Below, one piece after another: positions 33,488-44,085 of a DNA stretch of 64,000 nt. Location of the stretch: assembly GCA_027922465.2 (NCBI GenBank), contig BQMF02000276.1:541623-605622 (forward strand). The letters run 5' to 3'. The notes below the pieces were generated by a model, which did not search any database, was not told where the DNA came from, and was given only the letters and a program-made list of their open reading frames with translations. The number at the start of each line of letters is the position of its first letter. Positions within the stretch are counted from its first letter, which is position 1. The position numbers and the translations under genes are program-made. This stretch comes from Turritopsis dohrnii. Lineage: Eukaryota > Cnidaria > Hydrozoa > Anthoathecata > Oceaniidae.

Positions 33488-33987
33488 TTTCTAGAAATCT
33501 CTCTGTAATTTCCTCATTCGCTGGCTTGAAACAGTTCCGCAATATTTCAAATTCTATTCATATAAACAGGAAAGTAAGCCATCAAGAAATTAAAATGAAT
33601 CGTAAAAAAACAAACAAACAAATAATAAAAACAAAACAAACCCTAAACTTTACACATGTAGAGAACCGTCACTTTCTATATTATGGCCAACATTTCTTTT
33701 AACATTTTTCAAATTTAAATTTATCTGGTAAGAAGAATATTTTGGCAAACCAATTACTGAGATCTGGCCACACAATAGACACACCACATGAATGGCAACT
33801 GAAGTCAATGCAAAAGAAATTAATTGGCCAAATTAGCATGTAAAAATAACAATAATAAGAGTTTGGTATAACAGAGATATAAAACATAATGTGTATTATA
33901 GATATAACAAGATTTTGAAAAATGAATGCTTCGATGATTGTTTATGCATGAAGAGAACATTATGCATTTCTATTTCATTATTTCATT
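33488..33987. other. Intergenic, nothing recognised
   Basis: AT-rich spacer between the short propeptide-like frame and the convergent P450 gene. No exon with a mature TGF-beta-type cysteine pattern is visible here. Confidence 0.5.
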
Positions 33988-35499
33988 TCATCTCTTCTCA
34001 AACCGAAAATGGACTTTTTGATCTGGTATAATGATCATTTCATTAATGCTACCGATATTCTCATTAACAGGAAAAATCTTGTAATTCTTAATGAGTTTCG
34101 CAATAAAAACCAGCAACTCATTCTCAGCAATTCTTCGACCAGGGCAGCTCCTCATCCCGTGGCCAAATGGCATGACAGTATATTTCTGGGAGTTGTCCCT
34201 AGCAACAGGACCTCGCTTCTCGTGTGTGCGAATCCATCTCTCAGGTTTAAATTCTTGATGATCACCAAAGTATTTTTTCTTGTTGTAAGAATTTATAATC
34301 ATAGAAACATTAGTACCAGCAGGCACTTCGTATCCAGATAACACAGCGTCAGACTGTAATATGCGAGAATGTCCAACAACTAAAGGATGCAGTCGAAAGG
34401 ATTCTTTCAAAACACCTCGCACATAACTTAGATCCTGAAGAATATCTACCGTGATTGTTTGTTGATCTCCAAGGACAGCTGTTACTTCTTTGTAAATATT
34501 TTCTTGAACGCGAGGGTTCTTGGAAAGTTCAATAACTGTCCACATAGCTGTCTGTGAGATTGTATCGATAGCTGCCCGTAACACATCATTATGCAGGATA
34601 AAATTCTCATCATCTGTTAAGTTAGCATTTCTATCTGTGACATAGTGATCATCAAAACGAGCATATAACACTTTACCATGTTTGACCACTTTGTCCATAA
34701 CATCTTGAAAGTTTCTCCAAACCTTAGTACGAAAGTGACGGTGATGCGGCAAAGAGAATTCAATTTTCACCCAATTTTTAAAAAATTCCAAATGTCCTTC
34801 ATAGAATCCTCGTATGTCCTCATCAATTTCATGGTACGGCTTAAACATACCCAACCGTTGACGAAAAACAACCATTCCTGCATTTTCAAATGTCCAACGA
34901 CTGATATGTTTTTGAAAATCATGGATAATACGAGTATCTTCCTCCAGCAAGGTACGTTCAATATACTCAAAAAACTCATCAGAAATGGCAGAGAATGTTG
35001 GTACCATTTTGAAAATTTCCTTAGGAACAGTAATTGGACGCAAGCTATCTCTAACTCTAGACCAAGTGTCGCCCTGCATGTCAACTATAGATAATGGCAG
35101 GTTGCTTCTTTCATGATAAGCTTTCAATGACCAGATGGGATCCCTTTTCGGTGGTTTACTCCGGGTTTCCTGCTGAAAGACCGTTGAAAAGTCTTCTGGA
35201 TTGGCAGTATGAACTTTATATTCCCCAACGCCAATTTTTTCTCGGTATATCTCACCATATTGCCCGACACGCATGTCAAAGAATTCATGAAGCTTTAAAA
35301 AACTATATTTTCCACGAATGAAACCCAGCATGGTTAACATGGGGCTTGGAACGACTGGGATGTCTGAAAATGGTTTTACATCCTTAGTTTCAGCATTTCT
35401 ATCTACAGTTGCAGTTGCCTCTATGGTTGACTGCCATCGGATATGATAGACAAGTGGGGGAAATCTAAGGCTTTTCTTTAAAGCAGGCCTTAGAAGCAT
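33988..35499 (-). CDS. Mitochondrial-clan cytochrome P450, single exon
   Basis: A complete 503-residue P450. The Arg/Lys/Leu-rich N-terminus (MLLRPALKKSLRFPP) without acidic residues looks like a mitochondrial import signal rather than an ER anchor. Landmarks in order are the helix C WxxxR (TWSRVR, near 147), the helix I AAIDT at 309-313 in place of the common AGxDT, the helix K ExxR at 366-369, PERW at 419-422, and the heme loop FGHGMRSCPGRR with thiolate Cys452. Mitochondrial P450s take electrons from adrenodoxin-type ferredoxin and hydroxylate sterol-like or secosteroid substrates; the substrate here is unknown. The whole frame is open without an intron, unusual for a gene family that is normally split. 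Length and motif order are normal and nothing suggests decay. Confidence 0.95.
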   Translation of the reverse strand: MLLRPALKKSLRFPPLVYHIRWQSTIEATATVDRNAETKDVKPFSDIPVVPSPMLTMLGFIRGKYSFLKLHEFFDMRVGQYGEIYREKIGVGEYKVHTANPEDFSTVFQQETRSKPPKRDPIWSLKAYHERSNLPLSIVDMQGDTWSRVRDSLRPITVPKEIFKMVPTFSAISDEFFEYIERTLLEEDTRIIHDFQKHISRWTFENAGMVVFRQRLGMFKPYHEIDEDIRGFYEGHLEFFKNWVKIEFSLPHHRHFRTKVWRNFQDVMDKVVKHGKVLYARFDDHYVTDRNANLTDDENFILHNDVLRAAIDTISQTAMWTVIELSKNPRVQENIYKEVTAVLGDQQTITVDILQDLSYVRGVLKESFRLHPLVVGHSRILQSDAVLSGYEVPAGTNVSMIINSYNKKKYFGDHQEFKPERWIRTHEKRGPVARDNSQKYTVMPFGHGMRSCPGRRIAENELLVFIAKLIKNYKIFPVNENIGSINEMIIIPDQKVHFRFEKR

Positions 35500-36304
35500 T
35501 GCTTATGTTTTTGCCTAAAATGAATATAAAAATATAAGAATAATAAAAACAAATTTGTAACACATTGTAGAAGCAGTTATTGGAGAAAAAACAAAAATTT
35601 AATAAGGCAAATCATCAATGGCTGATTTTACATGCAGAAACAGTTTTGCCATTACATTGATGTCATTTGCCATGTTGACGTAATATATACAGAATTACCG
35701 ACGTCAAATATTTTTTGGATCACTTCTTCGAGCACTAACACCATGGCAATTGGGATTTGCACATATCCTTTTTTCAATGGATATATATATATAAAAAGTT
35801 TTATCTGGGTTAGTATAATAATAGTTGAAATGTGAGAATAGAATAATACCACAACATTTGCAACCTACAAATATTTTTCGGCACTTTGAACAGGCCTTTC
35901 AGGCGTTAAAAAGCAATGTATAAAGTGAACACATATTACAGTGCTTATATATGTTGTGTTGACGTCAAATTTAAACTAGTTGGCTTTAACCAGTTTCCAC
36001 TAAACGTTCCAAAGCTTTGATAGATTTGCCACCGTCACATGTTAGACCATATTCATTAATCAAATATATATATATATATAAAATTATTTCGAACATAATG
36101 ACAAATGCAGCCATTAACTAAAAGTAATGTGCAATCACTTAGTTCATATATGAATTTCCCAAGGATACTTCAATTAAGTTGGTTGCTATTTCTTGCAAAA
36201 TAACTCTGTAATCGCTCTTAATAGGAACAAGAGCCAGATAATGCAAAATAGTAGCAGCAAATGTACTTGTCACATAAATGATATTGAAAGTTTACCAAAG
36301 TTAA
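35500..36304. other. Intergenic upstream of P450
   Basis: AT-rich with short (TA)n runs at about 35778-35792 and 36066-36081. No promoter motif is convincing and no gene is seen. Confidence 0.5.
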
Positions 36305-36964
36305 AGCTTGGTTCCTACCTGGCAATAAAAACCTATTAATTGTAGATTAATAAAAATTTGTTGCCGAAATGGCGATGACGAGGTTTTGGTGTGAATGCTC
36401 AGACGACAAAAAATTATCAAATAAATTATCGCCAAGTTTTGAGGCGATAGAAAATTATCGTGTTATGAAATCAAAATTATGTGACAATTTTCTATCGCCA
36501 AATTCTGGTGATAATTTAGAATGAATGAAATTTGGGAAGAAAAGAAATTCATGGCATTCGAATGGGATTTTGAACGAAATTTTGAACAGAGGTTTGTACA
36601 TGAAGAAGGCGCCTTTCGGAAGTTGTTAAAATTTATCCTTGCTTGTATATAAGCAGGGCAGAGAATATAAAAACAAGTAGATGTAAAACAAAGGGCGTGG
36701 AGAGACATTGCCAAGGAGTTGAAAATGGAAAAACAGTTGTTGGCGCCTTGTACAACGGCAAATAGCCAATGTCAAAGATCCAACAAGAAGAGCATGACAT
36801 TTGCATGTCATCGTGTGTCTATATGAAAGAATTTTAATTTGAAGATAGAATCATTTTTGGTGAGAACCGGTTGGCGATAATTTTTGTGAAGCCGATTCAT
36901 GAATTTCGTGAATTTTAGTACCAATTTCTGTCACCAAAAATCCATCACCCAGTGGGAACCAAGC
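36305..36964. mobile_element. TTAA-flanked MITE
   Basis: The ends AGCTTGGTTCC and GGAACCAAGC are inverted, and TTAA lies directly outside both (36301-36304 and 36965-36968). Internal motifs such as GGCGATAGAAAATTATCG and its partner CGCCAA recur in both directions. A TTAA target is typical of piggyBac and Kolobok elements. No transposase. Confidence 0.8.
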
Positions 36965-38964
36965 TTAAGGGAATAATGATTTACGGGAAGAAATTTTCAT
37001 GGTATTTAATTTCGCGGTTGAGAAGGTGAAAATGGCCAATTTTTGCTTAATTTTGTGATTGGCCAATATTAACGTGTTTCTCAGAAAATTAAATTCACGG
37101 TTTTCAATTTTCAAACAAATATATACTTAAAAGAAATATGCCTCATTTTTGTGAATCGTTGGTTCTTTCATTATTAGAGGGAAATTAAGCCTTTATCAAA
37201 AACGTTTTATATTAGCTGCAGAAACGTCATTAAGCTCATTAATCTTCTGTGATCATTAAAAATGATCTTAAATGATAATTATACTCAGTTTTTCGTTTAG
37301 TCTCCAACAACGGATGCCATTGCAGTGCTCTGCGATGGAAATTTTGACGTCATAGTGTGATCGCTCTTTTTGTAAGGATTGCATGAATTAGAATATTTTG
37401 TTTTAGCTGATGAAAGTTCTTAAGTTCTTCGTGATGTAAAACCTGTATATTAAAAAGTGTTTTGTTTTTAGATTTTTTAGATTTATAGCATATATTATAT
37501 ATATTATATACGTGTGTAAGTGAGTTTTTGAACAAGTGTATATTTTAGATGTATAAAAAATGAAATCTTCAGTGTAACTTTCATTTTTCTTGAATCGTTG
37601 CTGATAAACTTATTTTACATTTTGCTGTTTCTTGATGTTTAAGATTGTTATGTTGATGAATGCCCAAAACACTTCTGTTATATCAGTGATGTATGCCGGA
37701 TTGGAACCTCATGAATATGCCACCACAGACAAATATCTTTGTGTATCTTTGTTGTTTTTCTACCGTTTCTCGTGTCTTTATTAGAACATGAAAAGTGAAA
37801 AGCAGGTCATCATGTGCTGCCTACGTCTGATATTTCTGCAAATGAAATTCGCTCTGTGACGTCATGATATTTATAACGAAAGCTGTAATGGCGATTTAAC
37901 TAACTTGTTTTTTAGCAGTTTTATTCATTTGGAACACCATTTATACATAAAAAAGGGTTCCTCTAGGATGAATGAAGCATTATATTTCATGCTCAAAATC
38001 AGAAAAGAAATTTTAAGGCTTAATTTCGAGAAAATAAATTGAATAGTGGAGTTTATATTATAAACTTTATAAGTTAACAGCTCATAATTAATTTGCTTTC
38101 CTTTATCACTTACCATAAGGGATGAAATGATGGCGAAATTCAATTCCAATAGAAAAACACGCGTCTTCTGCGAAAAAAAATAAAAATAATGATATCATGA
38201 AACCAAAAATGTATTCGAAATAACTGTTTTTTAACTAGTCATAATACATAATATATACAAGAAAAGTAATAACTAAGAAGGTTTAAAGTGATTACATGTT
38301 TTTTTTAAATCGTGTTCGAATTAGCGGATATGTATAATAATTTGAAATCAGGAACGAATGCAGTGATCAATAGTAAATCAATAGTAAGTGCTAATACCCC
38401 ACGATAAACACCAACAAAGTGTAGAAAATTGTCATAAACAGTCTAGAGGATTACTTTTAAAAGAAGAAATTCAATATAATATAAAATAACTTCCTGTCCT
38501 CCTGTCATGCACATGATGTAATCAAACATTAATAATGGCTGTTGGATCGATCTCGCATATGCAAACTTCTGGCATGATGGATTTCTTGTTCTGTCTCATT
38601 TTCTTCCGAAAAGAAAAAATATCTTAATTTCCTTCATGAAGTGGAAAACATGGAAAAGGTAAAATAAATAATGTAACCCACAGCATCAACACATACAACT
38701 GCTATTATGGCAACCATCTTTTAAAAACAAAACTTTCGTCGCGACTACCAACCTTGATATCTCCCCAGGGGGTTCTTACAAATAAATAAATTCGTGGCAA
38801 CTCTCGCGCACGGTGAAGACCGTAAATCATCATTTGTTCAACAATTTCAGACCAAAAAAGCTTCATGGATTGTAAAAATTGTAGAAATCTTTTGGGTCAG
38901 TACGTACAACCTCGAATCGAACCCAGAGTTTTGCCTTTACAGCGCGGCGAAAAAGGTTTATTAA
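36965..38964. other. Intergenic, nothing recognised
   Basis: Two kilobases of AT-rich sequence. The longest open frames (61-74 codons) have no motif. No RNA gene or repeat could be supported. Confidence 0.5.
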
Positions 38965-40057
38965 CCCTTTGAATGCCAAGGACGTATATATACGTCCAAC
39001 TTTGCTATTCACGGCAACCAAGCATTTTTCACCTCAGCAACCATGGACGTACCTTATCGGGGAAAAAAAAGTCGGGGGTAAGTGACTAATTTTTTGGGCT
39101 AGTGACTAAAATTTTCCCCGACCAAATTTTCCCCCGACTTTTCAACACCCGTCCAAAAATTTCACCCGATTTTTCATTTCCCCGTCCAAAAATTTTCCCC
39201 GGTTTTTTTAATCCCGCCCAAAACATTTCCCCGATTTTTTAGTCCCCAACCGAAACTTTTCCCCGATTTTTGATAATCTCAAGTAGAGTCTATCTATCGA
39301 TTTTCGACTGGAATTATGACGGTCAAGCAAAGGAAGGGGAATCGAATGAAGTTGAATCAGCCAGTCAATGAGGACGATACAGATTTTTCTGTTACGATTA
39401 AGGGAAACAAAATTGATGTCAGTGAAAATAAAATGGATGTCAGAGTGAAGATATAATTGATGTTTGTGAAAGCAATATGGATGCCAGTGATGAAAATAAT
39501 GACGATCAAACCTCAAAAACTGTTATTGTATTAGATTGAACTCTTAATTAGTTATTTTGTAATATAATTTTTAGTTCAAATTGAAAGTGTCGACAAAAAT
39601 TGTGTTCCATTTTCTACTTGTATTGCAAATTTTGGTCAGGGAAAAGTGACTTATTTAGAAATTTTAGTCGGGGAAAAGCGACTAATTTCGAAATTTTGGT
39701 CGGGGAAAAGTGACTAAAATTTCTCGAGGTGACTAAATTTTTCCCCGACCAAAATTTTCCCCGACTAAAATAAATCCCGACTTTTTTTTCCCCGATAAGG
39801 TATATATACGTCTTCACGCGTTGTGATCGCCGACCGACCGTGTTTCATCTGAGCGACCAATGACGTATCTGTACGTCCTAATAAAGCTTCTCCAACGACC
39901 ACGGACGTATATATACGTCTCCAACTGTAGTTGTAATTGGACGTATATATACGTCATTGGTCGTTGACATAAAAAGGTATCGGATTCTGCAAAAAGTTCC
40001 GATGACGTATATATACGTCTTTGGTCGCTGGGCAAAAAAGCCTTGGCATTCAAAGGG
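38965..40057. mobile_element. piggyBac-like MITE with 16-bp palindromes
   Basis: The ends CCCTTTGAATGCCAAGG and CCTTGGCATTCAAAGGG are perfect inverted repeats flanked by TTAA (38961-38964, 40058-40061); a CCCTTTG start is usual for piggyBac. Its body carries the palindrome GACGTATATATACGTC at about 38981, 39904, 39940 and 40002. A degenerate copy lies near 39860 and one copy is split by the nested element. There is no coding sequence of its own. Confidence 0.88.
39052..39800. mobile_element. TA-target element nested in the piggyBac-like MITE
   Basis: The ends CCTTATCGGGGAAAAAAAAG and its complement are followed inward by repeated TCGGGG/CCCCGA boxes. Flanking TA (39050-39051, 39801-39802) is the centre of a host palindrome: deleting the element restores GACGTATATATACGTC. 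The middle (about 39290-39535) resembles a decayed acidic coding remnant with repeated D-V-S-E-N-type triplets; no intact frame. Confidence 0.88.
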
Positions 40058-41349
40058 TTAAAGGGGAAGTAAACTTTTTTCTTCCATTCAAATCTCCTTG
40101 TCAATCTCAAACAAGAAATGCTGCGCATGTGAACAAATCGCGTTTCCTGCTTGAGAGGGTTACATAAAGTTAGGTCTCTTTTAAAAATGAACATGAAGGA
40201 AGATGCAGCAAACAAAATTCACAAAATACAACACAAAGCGATTTATTCAACACATGTCAGTCAAATTCGGAGATAAGCCGTTGAAAAAGAAAGGGAAGAA
40301 ACCTCTTCGAGGAAGTCCTGGGAACGACTCGCTGTTTAATCAAGTCAAGCGGCCCGGGGAGAGCCCCATGATGAAAAATGTTAGTTTACTGGTTCAGCAC
40401 ATCACAGGCTTATGTAAAATAAACCTAAAGGCTTATAGAATTTTTTTGGAATTTAACGAATACTAAAATTTGATTGGTTCATTTTTCTATCCACATTTCT
40501 ATTCAGAACACAAATAGAAAAAGTAGAACTCATTTCAACTTTTTCTAAAATATCCGAACATTCATGTTTCCTGATTGATAACCGGATTTCCCGAAAAATG
40601 TCGTAGCAAAGTTTGTTGCCTAGACCTTACAGTTCTTGTTGGGATGGTGACATCAGGCATTTATGAGACTTTTCACGGGTTATTAAGGTGATCAGAAAAA
40701 AGAGGTAATTTTTTTGTTCCGATGTCCATGCAAAACAGAATATTTATTCACTTTTCCTACTAACTACATGATGAAAACACCATGATGTTTGTTACATACA
40801 CATCAATCACTCCGTCACTGTTTCTGCCAATATCAGGCTTCATCAGCATGCCTAGGTTTGCATATAGAACCAGACATGGACAGCAACATCACATTGATTT
40901 ACACTTGAACATATATATATAGGCAAAAAGAAATAACATGTCTAAAGCGAATTAAACAAAATTAAAACAATTTCTATACATGTGTTAACTAAAATGATAT
41001 ACCTTTCATGCCTTCATACTGATACAACATTGAAGAAAGTCATTATTGATAAATGAGCTTTTATGGCAGCTCACAACCCCCATCGCACAAATCCTACCAT
41101 GCATTTGAAAAAATGACGACAAACACATTAACATAAGTGATGAAATTCAATTAAAAATGAGTAATGAATAACTTTCTATCCATAGATAAAAGGAAAATAA
41201 GAAAAGCTGAAATTAAAAAAAACAACCCAAAATCGCGAAATTAAGTACCCACAAAAAATGTCCGAAACCAAAAATCGCGAAAGTAAATACCCGCGAAAAG
41301 TACAAATTTTACAATCGCGAAATGAAGTACCCGCGAAATTTAATACCTT
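40058..41349. other. Intergenic with short CGCGAAA repeats
   Basis: TTAAAGGGGAAGTAAAC at 40058 resembles the end of the TTAA element at 61821, but no partner end is found. Three copies of a TCGCGAAA..TAA.TACCC block lie at 41232-41340; related CGCGAAA motifs occur near 56640. No gene is supported. Confidence 0.45.
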
Positions 41350-41353
41350 TAAG
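41344..41353. other. Left attachment boundary of the recombinase array
   Basis: Host sequence TACCTT runs into TAAG, after which unit sequence TTAGCTAACC begins. TAAG recurs at the unit junction and at the right boundary. Confidence 0.65.
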
Positions 41354-41592
41354 TTAGCTAACCATTTCTTGTTCACTGCGCGTCAATTATTAATGACATG
41401 GCTCATGCAGCGAATTAAATCAATTCGAAGAAAATCGAAAGCTTCTTAATGCACAAAATTATTACGGCCGTCAGTTTGATGCAAATAGATGATGAAACAC
41501 TTCTGCCATTTTCGTTTTTTTTCTTAAACTTCTTTTTACTTGGTTCTAACAAAACATTTCCTGCTTACATAGTCAAACCTTAGAATAAAAAA

Positions 41593-44035
41593 TTGCAAAG
41601 TTTCTTCTTACGTAACTCTTACCCTAATTATTGTGCTTCTTACACGTTCTTACAAGTTCTTACTCGTTCTTACCCAGTTACCCTTTGGAATAAAATATTA
41701 CTAAGTTGCTTCTTACGCGCCTCTTACCCAAATGTGTGCGCTTCTTACGCGTTCTTACACGTTCTTACTCGTTCTTACTCAGTTACCCTTTGGAAAAGAA
41801 TTTTGCTGAATTTTTTCTTACGCGCCTCTTACCCAAATTGTTGTGGTTCTTACACGTTCTTACACGTTCTTACTCGTTTCTACCCAGTTACCCTTTGGAA
41901 TAAAATATTACTAAGTTTCTTCTTACGCACCTCTTACCCAAATGTGTGCGCTTCTTACGCGTTCTTACACGTTCTTACTCGTTATTACTCAGTTACCCTT
42001 TGGAATAAAATATTGCTAAGTTGCTTCTTACGCGCCTCTTACCCAAATGTGTGTGCTTCTTACGCGTTCTTACACGTTCTTACTCCTTCTTACTCAGTTA
42101 CCCTTTGGAAGAGAATTTTGCTGAATTTCTTCTTACGCGCCTCTTACCCAAATTGTTGTGTTTCTTACGCTTTCTTACACGTTCTTACTCGTTCTTACTC
42201 AGTTACCCTTTGGAATAAAATATTGCTGAGTTTCTTCTTACTCGTCTCTTACCCAAATTTATGTGCTTCTTACGTGTTCTTACACGTTCTTACTCGTTCT
42301 TACTCAGTAGCACCTTGCAAGAGAATTTTACTAACATTTCCTCTTACTTGCCTCTTACCCAAATATCCGTGGTTCTTACGTGTCCTTACACGTTCTTACT
42401 CGTTCTTACACAGTTACCCTTTGGAATAAAATATTGCTGAGTTTCTTCTTACGCGCCTCTTACCAAAATTTCTGTGGTTCTTACGCTTTCTTACACGTTC
42501 TTACTCGTTCTTACCCAGTTACTCTTTGGAATGAAATATTGCTGAGTTTCTTCTTACGCGCCTCTTACCCAAATGTGTGCGCTTCTTACGCGTTCTTACA
42601 CGTTCTTACTCGTTCTTACTCAGTTACCATTTGGAATAAAATATTGCTAAGTTGCTTCTTACGCGCCTCTTAGCCAAATTGCTGTGGTTCTAGCATGTTC
42701 CTTCCAGGCAACCACTGAGTAAGAACAAGTGAGAACGTGTAAGAATGCGTAAGATCCACAGATATTTGGGTAAAAGGCGCGTAAGAAGGAACCTTGTAAA
42801 ATACTTTTGCAAGGTACCACTGAGTAAGAACGAGTAAGAACGTGTAAGAACACGTAAGAACCAAGGATATTTGGGTAAGAGGCAAGTAAGAAGAAATCTT
42901 AGTAAAATTCCCTTGCAAGGTGTTACTGAGTAAGAACAAGTAAAAACGTGTAAGAACGCGTAAGAAGCACATAAATTTGGGTAAGAGACGAGTAAGAAGA
43001 ATCTTAGTAAAATTCTATTCCAAAGGTAAACTGTGTAAGAACGAGTAAGAACGTGTAAGAGCACGTAAGAAGCATACACATTTGGGTAAGAGGCAAGTAA
43101 GAAGAAAGTCAGCAATATTTTATTCCAAAGGGTAACTGAGTAAAAACGAATAAGAACGTGTAAGAACGCGTAAGAAGCACATAGATTTGGGTAAGACACG
43201 AGCAAGAAGAATTTTAGTAAAATTCTATTCTAAAGGGTAACTGTGTAGGAACGAGTAAGAACGTGTAAGAACACGTAAGAACCACCGATATTTGGGTAAG
43301 AAGCGAGTAAGAAGAAACTCAGCAATATTCTATTTCAAAGGGTAACTGAGTAAGAACGAATAAGAACGTGTAAGAACGCGTAAGAAGCGCACACATTTGG
43401 GTAAGAGGCGCGTAAGAAGCAACTTATCAATATTTTATTCCAAAGGGTAACTGAGTAAGAACGAGTAAAAACGTGTAAGAACGCGTAAGAAGCACATAAA
43501 TTTGGGTAAGAGACGAGTAAGAAGAATTTTAGTAAAATTCTATTCCATAGGTAAACTGTGTAAGAACGAGTAAGAACGTGTAAGAACACGTAAGAACCAC
43601 CGATATTTGGGTAAGAAGCGAGTAAGAAGAAACTCAGCAATATTTTATTTCAAAGGGTAACTGAGTAAGAACGAGTAAGAACGTGTAAGAACGCGTAAGA
43701 AGCGCACACATTTGGGTAAGAGGCGCGTAAGAAGCAACTTATCAATATTTTATTCCAAAGGGTAACTGAGTAAGAACGAGTAAAAACGTGTAAGAACGCG
43801 TAAGAAGCACATAAATTTTGGGTAAGAGACGAGTTAGAAGAATTTTAGTAAAATTCTATTCCAAAGGGTAACCGGGTAAGAACGAGTAAGAACGTGTAAG
43901 AACGCGTAAGAACCACAGCAATTTGAGTAAGAGGCACGTAAGAAGAAACTTAGCAATATTCTGTTTCAAGGAGCAACTGTGTAAGAACGTGTAATAACGT
44001 GTAACAAGAAGTAAGAACCAAGGATATTTGGGTGA
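41593..44035. repeat. Opposed 105-bp satellite arms, unit 1
   Basis: About 11 units run forward (41593-42690) and about 13 run inverted (42706-44035). Each unit holds three CGTTCTTAC(A/T/G) decamers, CAGTTACCCTTTGGAAT and CCTCTTACCCAAAT. Because 105 is a multiple of three, stop-free frames up to 278 codons arise on the outward strand of each arm. These look like repeat artefacts, not proteins. The two arms could pair as a hairpin of more than 1 kb per side. Confidence 0.9.
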
Positions 44036-44048
44036 AAGTTGTGCATGA

Positions 44049-44054
44049 TTTATT
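44049..44054 (-). terminator. Polyadenylation signal of recombinase gene, unit 1
   Basis: AATAAA on the minus strand, 32 bases past the stop codon and just before the satellite arm. The equivalent in unit 2 is at 49095-49100. Confidence 0.5.
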
Positions 44055-44085
44055 TCCTTCAAACGAAATAAAAAATGATCGGTCT

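Noticed and set aside
41593..43640. Long open frames (up to 278 codons) in the satellite arms with a 35-residue leucine-rich repeat
   Set aside because: They exist because the monomer is 105 bp and lacks stops. Overlapping alternative frames are also open, there is no start context, and the mirrored arms give the same peptide on the other strand.
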